A stretch of DNA of 20,331 bases from Bacillota bacterium (GTDB lineage Bacteria > Bacillota > Clostridia > Lachnospirales > Lachnospiraceae), in assembly GCA_023411215.1 (NCBI GenBank), contig JAEYOY010000035.1:1-20331 (forward strand). The letters are read 5' to 3'. This document shows positions 13,665 through 20,331 of this stretch, piece by piece. The position numbers and the translations under genes were made by a program. The notes beneath the pieces were generated by a model. The model was not told where the DNA came from, searched no databases, and worked only from the letters and a program-made list of their open reading frames with translations. Within the stretch, counting starts at the first letter, position 1, and every line of letters begins with the position of its first letter.

Positions 13665-14329
13665 TATTAGAGGTGAAAGCGCTTAATAAACAGTATGAAC
13701 GTCTTGGATCGTACTTTCATGCAGTAATGGATGCCAATCTGTGTGCAGAGGAAGGAGATTTTATCGCAATAACGGGGCCGTCCGGAAGCGGTAAAAGTAC
13801 TTTATTTCATATGATTTCCGGTCTGCTAAAGCCAACCAGCGGAACTGTCAAGATTGAAGAGGTCAATATCGTTGGTAGAAATCAGAAAGATATCTTATTG
13901 ATTCGACGGGAGAAGGTAGGGTATATTATGCAGGGACAGAATCTGCTATCCAACTTCAATATAATTGATAATGTCTGTATGCCGTGTTATATGACAAACA
14001 GTAGAAGGAAGATAAGGGAGAAGGGATTGGAGTTACTTAAGCTAGTAGGATTGGAGGAGAGAAGTGAAGAATTTCCGTCTGTATTATCAGGAGGAGAGCT
14101 TCAGAGAATTGCAATCGCTAGGGCGCTTATTTTGTCTCCACCGATTCTTATCGCTGATGAACCCACAGCAAACCTGGATCCGGATAACTCCCTTCGAATA
14201 ATCCAATTACTTAAGTCTATTGCTCAGAATGGGACAGCAGTAATTGTCAGTACTCACAATCCGGAATTACTTTGTTACTTTAATAAGAGATATACTATGT
14301 CCGCTGGGCAAATAAAATCTATTTGTTAA
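13661..14329 (+). CDS. LolD/MacB-like ABC ATPase
   Basis: A 222-residue ATPase partner of the FtsX-like permease. Walker A GPSGSGKST at 39-47, Q-loop MQGQNLL, signature LSGGELQRIAIARAL, Walker B ILIADEPTANLD and switch His in STHNPEL are present; ELQR after the signature and ADEPTANLD are the usual form of the LolD/FtsE/MacB branch. The Q-loop is normal in position but the segment between it and the signature (YMTNSRRKIREKG) is short. Last gene before the terminator at 14366, and so probably the end of the long operon that starts with the NifB-like gene. Confidence 0.93.
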   Translation: MILEVKALNKQYERLGSYFHAVMDANLCAEEGDFIAITGPSGSGKSTLFHMISGLLKPTSGTVKIEEVNIVGRNQKDILLIRREKVGYIMQGQNLLSNFNIIDNVCMPCYMTNSRRKIREKGLELLKLVGLEERSEEFPSVLSGGELQRIAIARALILSPPILIADEPTANLDPDNSLRIIQLLKSIAQNGTAVIVSTHNPELLCYFNKRYTMSAGQIKSIC

Positions 14330-14365
14330 GTGCTATTGTCTTCTTTAAGTATAGGAACAAAATAG

Positions 14366-14414
14366 GGGACCTATCGATCATCCGATCCTGCTTGGAGATC
14401 ATAGGTCCTCTTTT
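14366..14414 (+). terminator. Terminator at the end of the long operon
   Basis: GGACCTAT plus GATC (14368-14379) pairs with GATCATAGGTCC (14398-14409), with one bulged base, and CTCTTTT follows. It lies 36 bases after the LolD-like stop and 70 bases before the convergent Rrf2 gene ends. The T-run is short, so termination may be partial. Confidence 0.6.
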
Positions 14415-14484
14415 ACTAAATAAATATACCGCCCAAATTTATGGTGCTTTGGCAGCATGGATGATTGGACAAGGGTTGGACTGC

Positions 14485-14931
14485 TTATATGAAGAACATA
14501 AAGCCTTGATCCGCTTTGTTTTTTTCTGCTTCCGTGATAAGATCGTATAAAGTGATCGACTGAAGGTTTGATCTTATTATATCATCCAGTGGATGATAGA
14601 TCGCATTATACATAGCGGTTTCTATCTCTGGATTCAATTCGGCAATCGTCTCCTCAGTCTTATCGAACAGGGAGGTTTCTACTGTAGATAGAATATCGTA
14701 GATAGTAATCGATTGCGGTGTTCTCGTTAATTGATATCCTCCCTGGGCTCCTTTAATGGAATGAACTATTTTACCGATCTTTAACAAGGAAAATACCTGT
14801 TCCAGATATATTTTCGAAATTCCAAGCTTGTCGGAAATGCTTATTAAGGTAATAAATTCATTGTTATTATGAATTTGGGCCATATAGATAGTAGCCGCGA
14901 GTGCGTAACGTCCTTTTGCTGAAAGCCTCAA
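14485..14931 (-). CDS. Rrf2-family transcription regulator, CymR-like
   Basis: A 148-residue DNA-binding protein. MRLSAKGRYAL opens the winged helix, SISDKLGISKIYLEQVFSLLK (split over 31-51) is the recognition part, and VHSIKGAQGGYQLTR the wing. It contains no cysteine at all, so it cannot hold the [2Fe-2S] cluster of IscR. In this it resembles CymR, the cysteine-metabolism repressor that senses cysteine through complex formation with CysK. The TTG start is preceded by AGGAGG (reverse strand 14939-14944). It is convergent with the long operon and divergent from the MFS gene, with its own promoter. Regulation of the CysK-containing operon is an attractive inference but unproven. Confidence 0.88.
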   Translation of the reverse strand: MRLSAKGRYALAATIYMAQIHNNNEFITLISISDKLGISKIYLEQVFSLLKIGKIVHSIKGAQGGYQLTRTPQSITIYDILSTVETSLFDKTEETIAELNPEIETAMYNAIYHPLDDIIRSNLQSITLYDLITEAEKNKADQGFMFFI

Positions 14932-14955
14932 TTAAAAACCTCCTATTCATATCTG

Positions 14956-14971
14956 ATTAATATGTATTAAT
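14956..14971. promoter_or_regulatory. ATTAAT palindrome in the Rrf2 promoter
   Basis: ATTAAT-ATGT-ATTAAT overlaps the -10 and start region of the reverse-strand promoter, the usual position for autorepression by an Rrf2 dimer. Function is inferred from position. Confidence 0.4.
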
Positions 14972-14998
14972 GATAATGGAAGTTTAATGAATTGTCAA
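14970..14998 (-). promoter_or_regulatory. Sigma-A promoter of the Rrf2 gene
   Basis: On the reverse strand TTGACA (14998-14993), 17 bases, and TATCAT (14975-14970). The leader before the TTG start is about 35 bases. Confidence 0.65.
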
Positions 14999-15033
14999 TA
15001 GCTCATATATATTAACGAGTATATTCGATCAAA

Positions 15034-15066
15034 GGTGGAAGTATATGAGTGGTGGAAGCATATGAG
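15034..15066. repeat. Tandem 16-base repeat between regulator and MFS gene
   Basis: GGTGGAAGTATATGAG (15034-15049) and GGTGGAAGCATATGAG (15051-15066) differ at one base and are 17 bases apart, about 58 bases ahead of the MFS promoter's -35. Possible operator pair; regulator unknown. Confidence 0.45.
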
Positions 15067-15123
15067 AAGTGAAGGGGTATGAAAAGAACGGTTGTTAAGG
15101 TTGGATGAAAGATTTCGCTACAA

Positions 15124-15152
15124 TTGACCGATATATTAAGGTCTGCTATAAT
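15124..15152 (+). promoter_or_regulatory. Sigma-A promoter of the MFS gene
   Basis: TTGACC (15124-15129), 17-base spacer, TATAAT (15147-15152). It lies within the longest possible MFS reading frame, which supports the downstream start at 15195. Confidence 0.75.
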
Positions 15153-15194
15153 GAAGCATACAATTTTGTTCACCTTAGGAAGGAGGCTGACCTT

Positions 15195-16487
15195 ATGCTA
15201 GAGAAGGATTCTAATCATTGGCAAAAGAAAATTATTCTGTTTCTAACAAGCCAGACAATATCCTTATTTGGTTCATCCTTGGTGCAATATGCCATAATGT
15301 GGTATATCACCTTAAATACACAGTCCGGCTTTATGATGATGCTTTCTATCGTCTGCGGATTCCTGCCAACCTTTTTTGTATCCCCCTTTGCAGGAGTTTG
15401 GGCAGATCGTTTTAACCGTAAGCTGTTGATTATTGCATCGGATTCTTTTATAGCAATAGCAACGCTTATCCTGGCGGTCTTTTTTCTGATGGGCTATGAT
15501 TCGCTTTGGCTGTTGTTCTTGGTGTCAGCAATACGATCCATAGGAACAGGCATACAGACGCCTGCAGTCGGAGCAATTCTTCCTCAGATCGTACCGGAGG
15601 ATAAATTGACGAAGGTGAATGCAACGAACGGCAGTATCCAATCACTGGTCATGCTGTTATCGCCGATGGCAAGCGGAGCTTTGCTTTCTGTTGCTCCGAT
15701 TGAGATTATTTTCTTTATTGATGTGGTTACAGCAGCAGCTGCTGTAGTGATTATGACACTTTTCGTACATGTTCCTCTTCATGCCAAAGCACTGCAGCAG
15801 CATGCTACAAGTTATTTTGATGATGTACGGGTGGGAATAAGGTACATTCGCAATCATAAGTTTGTTAGATCAATGTTTGTCTTCTTTGCAGTATATTTCT
15901 TTTTTGCAGCACCGGTGGCCTTTCTGACACCCTTGCAGACGACACGAACCTTTGGTAATGATGTATGGAGATTGACAGCAATAGAAATTGTATTTTCTGT
16001 CGGTACAATGGCGGGAGGAATTCTTCTGGCATCCTGGAAGGGCTTTAAGAATAAGGTTCATACGATGGTATTCTCGAGTACCTTGATCGGGCTTTTTACC
16101 TTTGCCCTTGGAGTTACATCTATATTTTGGCTCTATCTTGTATTTATGGCTATCGTTGGTCTGGCCATGCCCTTTTTCAACACGCCTGCTATGGTTTTAC
16201 TACAGGAGAAGGTGGAGAATGATTTCCTGGGAAGAGTATTCGGTGTAATTAGTATGATAACCAGTATTATGATGCCGGTCGGAATGCTTATCTTCGGACC
16301 TTTGGGAGATATAATTGACATCGAGCTGATCCTCAGAGTAACCGGATTGATCATGCTGCTGATCGGTTTTGCCCTCCTAGGTAATAAGACAATTGTCAGA
16401 GAAGGTTATTCTTTGGTAACAGCGACTACCGAAGAGAAGGCTACACAGACCGTCAATGAAACAGAGAAACTGATTGAAAATGAATAA
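15195..16487 (+). CDS. MFS efflux transporter (DHA3/MefA-like)
   Basis: A 430-residue 12-helix exporter. Helix 1 begins IILFLTSQTISLFGSSLVQY, and the loop between helices 2 and 3 has GVWADRFNRKLLIIASDS, the MFS motif A variant typical of the macrolide-efflux/DHA3 group; GRVFGVISMI and PVGMLIFGPLGDIID in the second half also fit. Start ATG 15195 follows AGGAGG (15181-15186) and the promoter lies upstream, so the longer frame beginning at 15105 is rejected. The C-terminal 30 residues are a soluble acidic tail. It stands alone between the Rrf2 gene and trx. Substrate unknown: drug, siderophore or metabolite. Confidence 0.88.
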   Translation: MLEKDSNHWQKKIILFLTSQTISLFGSSLVQYAIMWYITLNTQSGFMMMLSIVCGFLPTFFVSPFAGVWADRFNRKLLIIASDSFIAIATLILAVFFLMGYDSLWLLFLVSAIRSIGTGIQTPAVGAILPQIVPEDKLTKVNATNGSIQSLVMLLSPMASGALLSVAPIEIIFFIDVVTAAAAVVIMTLFVHVPLHAKALQQHATSYFDDVRVGIRYIRNHKFVRSMFVFFAVYFFFAAPVAFLTPLQTTRTFGNDVWRLTAIEIVFSVGTMAGGILLASWKGFKNKVHTMVFSSTLIGLFTFALGVTSIFWLYLVFMAIVGLAMPFFNTPAMVLLQEKVENDFLGRVFGVISMITSIMMPVGMLIFGPLGDIIDIELILRVTGLIMLLIGFALLGNKTIVREGYSLVTATTEEKATQTVNETEKLIENE

Positions 16488-16601
16488 AGAGAGAATCATT
16501 ATAATAAAATAGTGATAACATCACAGAAGCCCATAGCGTAACATGATATAGTAAACCTAGAAAGTTAATTAGAAACTTAATCTTATAGGAGGAATAACGC
16601 T

Positions 16602-16916
16602 ATGGCTACGATAAAAATTACAAAGAATAATTTTGAGCAAGAGGTATTAAATTCAAAGGAACCAATCTTACTGGACTTTTGGGCAACCTGGTGTGGACCC
16701 TGTCGGATGGTAGCACCCACTCTGGATGAGATTTCGGAAGAAGTGGTAGGAACAGCAAAGGTTGGTAAAATCAACATAGATGAGGAATCAGAGCTTGCAT
16801 CCAGGTTCCGAGTTATGAGTATTCCTACGCTGATGGTTGTGAAGAATGGTAAAATATCGGCGCAGGCAGTTGGTGTCAGACCCAAAAAAGACATATTGAG
16901 AATGTTGGAGATATGA
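16602..16916 (+). CDS. trxA: Thioredoxin
   Basis: A 104-residue cytoplasmic dithiol reductant with the full thioredoxin layout: LLDFWATWCGPCRM with active Cys31 and Cys34, Asp25 buried behind the site, the cis-proline loop MSIPT, and GVRPKKDI near the end. TAGGAGG lies 12 bases before ATG. No thioredoxin reductase is adjacent. It is followed by the superoxide reductase gene after 78 bases, holding only a weak bulged hairpin (16932-16958) as a possible partial terminator, so the two may be co-transcribed for oxidative stress defence. Confidence 0.95.
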   Translation: MATIKITKNNFEQEVLNSKEPILLDFWATWCGPCRMVAPTLDEISEEVVGTAKVGKINIDEESELASRFRVMSIPTLMVVKNGKISAQAVGVRPKKDILRMLEI

Positions 16917-16994
16917 TATATAATTGATTATAGAGCAATCATTTTAAGAATTCGCTCTTATTTATGTCATTGTATATGAAAAGGAGAGATAGCG

Positions 16995-17378
16995 ATGTGT
17001 GAAGAGCATAAGTTCTACAGATGCAAACACTGCGGTAATATCGTTGGAATGATTCATAATTCCGGTGTTCCGGTTGTTTGCTGTGGTGAAGAGATGGAAG
17101 AAATGGTAGCGAACACTGTGGATGCTTCCAAAGAAAAGCATGTTCCCGCAGTATCGATCGTTGGTAACACGGTGAAGGTTGATGTCGGAGCAGTGCCTCA
17201 TCCAATGGAAGAGAAGCACTATATTCAGTGGATCTACCTACAGACAAAAAGCGGCGGTCAGAGAAAGTGCCTGAAGCCTGGAGATGAGCCGGTAGCAGTA
17301 TTTGCTCTTGACAATGATGAGGTAGTTGCGGTATATGAATATTGCAATTTACACGGTTTATGGAAGACTGAGCTATAA
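16995..17378 (+). CDS. dfx: Desulfoferrodoxin (two-iron superoxide reductase)
   Basis: Reduces superoxide to hydrogen peroxide without making O2, the usual defence in strict anaerobes. Both metal sites are complete in the 127 residues. The rubredoxin-like centre I uses Cys10, Cys13, Cys29 and Cys30 (CKHC...CC). The catalytic centre II uses His49 (KEKHVP), His69, His75, Cys117 and His120 (CNLHG), with Lys48 beside the active iron. AAGGAGAG precedes the ATG. Placed after thioredoxin and before a terminator; the Crp/Fnr-type gene follows. Electron donors would be rubredoxin or similar, not encoded here. Confidence 0.96.
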   Translation: MCEEHKFYRCKHCGNIVGMIHNSGVPVVCCGEEMEEMVANTVDASKEKHVPAVSIVGNTVKVDVGAVPHPMEEKHYIQWIYLQTKSGGQRKCLKPGDEPVAVFALDNDEVVAVYEYCNLHGLWKTEL

Positions 17379-17398
17379 TACTTAATTTTGAATTATAT

Positions 17399-17453
17399 AG
17401 TTGCATGCAAGCTGGAGATAAGATAGCAGAAAACAGCTGGCATGCAACTTTTT
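17399..17453 (+). terminator. Terminator after dfx
   Basis: A 15-base stem with one mismatch (17399-17413 with 17435-17449) and five T at 17449-17453. Confidence 0.85.
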
Positions 17454-17455
17454 AT

Positions 17456-17480
17456 TTCATAGGAAATTGCGTCCTATGAA
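17456..17480. repeat. ATAGGAAATTGC hairpin repeat, copy 2
   Basis: TTCATAGGA (17456-17464) pairs with TCCTATGAA (17472-17480) around AATTGCG. It shares ATAGGAAATTGC with 1633-1644 and likewise sits directly behind a terminator. Confidence 0.55.
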
Positions 17481-17687
17481 TCAAAAAGCCCTCCGGGTAA
17501 GTGAACGAAGTTCACTTTGGGATGACGATGTCCTTTGTTCATGATATAATATAAGCGTAGTGAGCATAGTGCGAGAAGGACACTCGCACAGCAAGCTTGC
17601 CCCGGAGTATACGAGCGGAGCTGGCGATCATAATATGGTTAATGTTTATGATATAAAAGAGGATTGATTAGGAAGGGAGTGTGGATA
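17481..17687 (+). other. Intergenic region ahead of the Crp/Fnr-type gene
   Basis: No gene seen. It holds a tight palindrome AAGTGAAC-GAA-GTTCACTT (17499-17517) and a 7-bp hairpin GTGCGAG/CTCGCAC (17569-17575 with 17583-17589). A TATAAT at 17545-17550 has no good -35. The two ATGATATAA stretches near 17540 and 17648 are similar. The promoter of the next gene should be here but I cannot place it firmly. Confidence 0.4.
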
Positions 17688-18368
17688 TTGACATTATCAA
17701 ATATTGATGAACAATTTTTATATGATACACTGAGCTTCTGGAAGGAATTAACTGCAACACAGAGGGATACATTAAAACAGATGGTGGTGAAAAAACAATT
17801 TACAGCCGGAGAAGCAATGCATAGCGGATCGGATAATTGTTCCGGATTATTTTTAATCCGTAGTGGTCAGGTAAGAGCTTATATTGTCTCAGAGACCGGC
17901 AAAGAGATTACACTGTACCATCTGTTTGAGAGGGATGTATGTATCTTTTCGGCTTCCTGCATGATGAAGAATATTTCCTTTGATATCATGGTCGAGGTAG
18001 AGAAGGATGCGCAGGCTTACTTGATTCCGACATCGATTTTTCGCAAGATATCACAGGAATCCCTGCCCATACAGGTATTTACCAATAACCTGATGGCTTC
18101 CCGCTTTTCTGATGTAATGTGGATTATGGAACAAGCGTTATTTACCAGCCTGGATAAAAGACTGGCTAGCTTCCTCATGGAACAGCTCGTGATTGAGGAA
18201 AGGAATACCTTGGAGATAACCCATGAAAAGATAGCAAATCACTTGGGTACGGCAAGAGAGGTTATAACCAGAATGCTGAAGTATTTTCAGAATGAAGGCA
18301 TCGTGGCCTTGAATCGGGGTACTATAGAAATTCTGGATGAAAAGAAGCTGAATAAACTAGCGGAATAA
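17688..18368 (+). CDS. Crp/Fnr-family transcription regulator
   Basis: A 226-residue effector-sensing DNA-binding protein: cupin-like sensor domain to about residue 125, dimer helix, and a C-terminal helix-turn-helix (LEITHEKIANHLGTAREVITRML near 169-192). The sensor has SGLFLIRSGQVRAYI, GKEITLYHL and CIFSASC with Cys85 and Cys91, plus Cys51. It lacks the N-terminal Cys cluster of Fnr, so a [4Fe-4S] oxygen sensor of that type is unlikely; the close Cys pair may be a thiol switch. Start TTG 17688 is eight bases after AAGGGAG; TTG 17664 has no such site. Position behind dfx and trx suggests redox-stress control. The cyclic-nucleotide-binding Arg motif is not seen. Confidence 0.88.
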   Translation: MTLSNIDEQFLYDTLSFWKELTATQRDTLKQMVVKKQFTAGEAMHSGSDNCSGLFLIRSGQVRAYIVSETGKEITLYHLFERDVCIFSASCMMKNISFDIMVEVEKDAQAYLIPTSIFRKISQESLPIQVFTNNLMASRFSDVMWIMEQALFTSLDKRLASFLMEQLVIEERNTLEITHEKIANHLGTAREVITRMLKYFQNEGIVALNRGTIEILDEKKLNKLAE

Positions 18369-18420
18369 TTGAATTGCAGCATAGAAGCATTACTGAGGCA
18401 TATTCACGGAGGATACAGGA

Positions 18421-19104
18421 ATGGATAGAAACGAGATGATAAGGGAACAGTTAATTGAGCTGGCAGATGAAAAATATCGTAGCTTCACTGCAGCGTTAAC
18501 TCCTGGGAAGGAAAATATTCTTGGGGTCAGACTTCCCTTGCTTCGGAAAATGGCAAAGCAGATAGTTGGCGGTGATTGGAGATCCTATCTGATGGAGGCG
18601 AAGGATGACAGCATGGAAGAAACGTTGCTACAGGGAATGGTAATCGGATACTGCGGTGCAGAGCCGAAGGAGGTTCTCGAATTAGCAAGAGCATTCATCC
18701 CGAAGATTGATTGCTGGCCTGTCTGTGATAGCTTTTGCGGAGGGCTTAAATTTACCAAAACAAACAAAGAATTGGTGTGGGAGTTCCTCCAGCCCTATCT
18801 TTCCTCCAATCGGGAATATGAGATACGCTTTGGAGTGGTGATGCTGCTGTATTACCTTCAGCCTGAATATGCACCTCTCGCCTTTGCTCATTTTGACCGA
18901 ATCAAACACGAAGGCTACTATGTGAAAATGGCAGTCGCATGGGTACTATCAATGTATTATATCAGTCTTCCTGAGGTAACAATGAGTTACCTTATGGATA
19001 ATAGACTTGATAAATTCACATATAACAAGACGCTGCAAAAGATTACAGAATCCTTGAAGGTGGATAAAGAAACAAAGGACTTAATCAAGGGGATGAAAAG
19101 ATAA
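18421..19104 (+). CDS. AlkD-like DNA alkylation repair protein
   Basis: A 227-residue all-helical HEAT-like-repeat DNA glycosylase family member (AlkC/AlkD type), expected to excise alkylated purines. Family marks are LGVRLPLLRKMAKQI, the EETLLQGMVIGY helix, CWPVCDSFC with Trp99 and Asp103 (a region corresponding to the catalytic Asp in AlkD), EIRFGVVMLLYY, and NKTLQKITESLKV at the end. GGAGGAT precedes ATG. It lies 52 bases after the Crp/Fnr-type gene with no terminator, so both are probably co-transcribed. Some members of this clade lack glycosylase activity, and I cannot tell which applies. Confidence 0.9.
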   Translation: MDRNEMIREQLIELADEKYRSFTAALTPGKENILGVRLPLLRKMAKQIVGGDWRSYLMEAKDDSMEETLLQGMVIGYCGAEPKEVLELARAFIPKIDCWPVCDSFCGGLKFTKTNKELVWEFLQPYLSSNREYEIRFGVVMLLYYLQPEYAPLAFAHFDRIKHEGYYVKMAVAWVLSMYYISLPEVTMSYLMDNRLDKFTYNKTLQKITESLKVDKETKDLIKGMKR

Positions 19105-19200
19105 TATCATACTAACAACCATGCTACAGCTTCGATGGCTGCTGTTCAGACCCCGGCCATTAATGTGGCAGTTTCTTCACGTGATCACCGGTTCAAAGCA

Positions 19201-19229
19201 TTGACATAGAAATATCAAAAGCGTACAAT
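19201..19229 (+). promoter_or_regulatory. Sigma-A promoter of the beta-CASP gene
   Basis: TTGACA (19201-19206), 17-base spacer, TACAAT (19224-19229), 65 bases before the ATG. A second TTGACATAG copy at 19251-19259 has no matching -10 and forms an imperfect direct repeat with the first. Confidence 0.7.
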
Positions 19230-19293
19230 TAAGACAACAGATGGGGGATTTTGACATAGTATATCATATAGATACTTTTAGAGGAGGTTTACT

Positions 19294-20331
19294 ATGAAAC
19301 TGACATTTTTAGGCGCAACACATGAAGTTACAGGTAGCTGCTATTATCTAGAAGCCTGTGGGAAGAACATACTGATTGATTGTGGTATGGAACAGGGGAA
19401 GGATACCTATGAGAATCAGGAGATACCGGTCCTGCCTGCTGATATTGATACGGTACTGCTGACTCATGCACACATGGATCATTCCGGTAAGCTGCCACTC
19501 CTTGTAAGTGAAGGTTTTCGAGGTGACATACATGCAACCTCAGCAACCAGTGCTTTGTGTAATATTATGCTTCGTGACAGTGCTCACATCCAGATGGCGG
19601 AAGCGGAATGGAGAAACCGCAAGGGCAAGCGTTCTGGGGATCAGGCGTCGGTACCGATTTATAATATGGAAGATGCTCTTGCAACACTACGTAAATTCGT
19701 TCCTCATGAGTATGATCAGGTCTTTCCGCTTTATGATGGGATTGAGGTACGATTTACGGATGTAGGGCATCTCCTCGGATCTGCCAGTATCGAGGTGTGG
19801 ATTACCGAAGAGGGTGTTACAAAGAAGATAGTTTTCTCAGGAGATATCGGCAATATTAATCAACCGCTGATTAATGATCCTCAGTATATAAAAGAAGCGG
19901 ATTACGTGATTATGGAATCAACCTACGGTGATCGTAACCATGGTGCCAGCCCAGATTATATCGCCGAATTGACAGAGATTATTCAAGAGACCTTTGACCG
20001 AGGAGGTAATGTTGTGATACCCTCCTTCGCAGTAGGAAGAACACAAGTACTTCTATATTATATTCGTAAAATCAAAGATGAGCGTCTGATTAAAGGGCAT
20101 GGTAATTTTAAAGTATATGTCGACAGTCCTATGGCAGTAGAAGCAACCCAGATCTTTCATGATTATATGACGGGGTATTTTGATAAGGATGCGATGGAGC
20201 TAGTAAATAAGGGGATTAACCCATTATCCTTCCCAGGTCTGAGTACCTCCATTACCTCTGATGAATCGAAAGCAATTAATTTTGATGAGGAACCTAAGAT
20301 TATAATATCAGCTGCTGGTATGTGCGATGCA
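19294..20331 (+). CDS. Metallo-beta-lactamase/beta-CASP hydrolase (3' truncated by window)
   Basis: The first 346 residues of an RNA-processing-type MBL protein (Ysh1/CPSF73-like bacterial branch); the frame is still open at the window end and family members run to about 530 residues. Seen in order: LGATHEVTGSCYYLE, DCGMEQG, the zinc motif HAHMDH (His58, His60, Asp62, His63), GHLLGSAS, SGDIGNINQPL, ESTYGDR and the beta-CASP part PSFAVGRTQVLLYYI, VDSPMAVEAT and ISAAGMCDA at the very end. These support a two-zinc nuclease acting on RNA. GAGGAGG lies seven bases before ATG. It has its own promoter and no visible tie to the sulfur operon. Confidence 0.93.
   Translation, partial: MKLTFLGATHEVTGSCYYLEACGKNILIDCGMEQGKDTYENQEIPVLPADIDTVLLTHAHMDHSGKLPLLVSEGFRGDIHATSATSALCNIMLRDSAHIQMAEAEWRNRKGKRSGDQASVPIYNMEDALATLRKFVPHEYDQVFPLYDGIEVRFTDVGHLLGSASIEVWITEEGVTKKIVFSGDIGNINQPLINDPQYIKEADYVIMESTYGDRNHGASPDYIAELTEIIQETFDRGGNVVIPSFAVGRTQVLLYYIRKIKDERLIKGHGNFKVYVDSPMAVEATQIFHDYMTGYFDKDAMELVNKGINPLSFPGLSTSITSDESKAINFDEEPKIIISAAGMCDA

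Noticed and set aside
14323..14550. A 75-codon forward frame after the LolD-like gene
   Set aside because: It overlaps the terminator and the end of the reverse-strand Rrf2 gene, has no ribosome binding site and resembles no family.
15105..15194. N-terminal 30-residue extension of the MFS protein
   Set aside because: The extension contains the TTGACC/TATAAT promoter and has no ribosome binding site, whereas 15195 has AGGAGG.
17481..17660. Small gene or tRNA in the gap before the Crp/Fnr-type gene
   Set aside because: Short palindromes occur but no cloverleaf, and no frame with a ribosome binding site of useful length.
1..20331. CRISPR array, insertion sequence or prophage
   Set aside because: No regularly spaced repeat units, transposase, integrase or phage gene was seen; the repeats present are single pairs.

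Overview
The window is AT-rich DNA with strong AGGAGG-type ribosome binding sites, several TTG starts and an anaerobe's gene set (radical SAM and nitrogenase-like proteins, two-iron superoxide reductase). It is most likely the chromosome of a strictly anaerobic Clostridia member. Lachnospiraceae is my guess from overall style; no rRNA or marker gene is present to fix the taxon.

Left end (1-2352): a long self-complementary element (8-163) and a repeat-rich regulatory stretch lead to an orphan MetQ/NlpA-type lipoprotein. It is followed by a 54-residue YezD/DUF2292 protein and a terminator. A separate unit carries a possible 20-residue leader peptide and a pyridoxamine-phosphate-oxidase-fold flavoprotein, closed by a second terminator of the same design.

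Centre (2422-14414): thirteen same-strand, tightly packed genes end at a terminator. They are: NifB-like radical SAM protein; NifX-like protein; NifH-like reductase; a NifK-like (beta) and then a NifD-like (alpha) component 1 protein; cysteine synthase; a second NifX-like protein; a NitT/TauT-type importer (permease, ATPase, lipoprotein); a DUF4418 membrane protein; and an FtsX-like permease with a LolD-like ATPase. Component 1 keeps both halves of a P-cluster site and the Cys that anchors an M-cluster-type cofactor. It lacks the nitrogenase His (Met instead) and the substrate-side Gln and His, and there is no NifE/NifN scaffold. With cysteine synthase and an organic-solute importer in the same operon, and YezD and MetQ nearby, I infer a nitrogenase-like reductase that releases sulfur from an imported organosulfur compound, which CysK then fixes into cysteine. 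The closest described precedent is methylthio-alkane reductase. Whether this is that enzyme or a relative with a new substrate cannot be decided from sequence reading alone.

Right end (14485-20331): a convergent Rrf2-family regulator without cysteines (CymR-like rather than IscR-like), an MFS exporter, thioredoxin, desulfoferrodoxin, a Crp/Fnr-type regulator, an AlkD-like DNA repair protein, and a metallo-beta-lactamase/beta-CASP hydrolase that runs off the window. This part looks like redox-stress and housekeeping functions. The Rrf2 regulator is the plausible link back to the sulfur operon.
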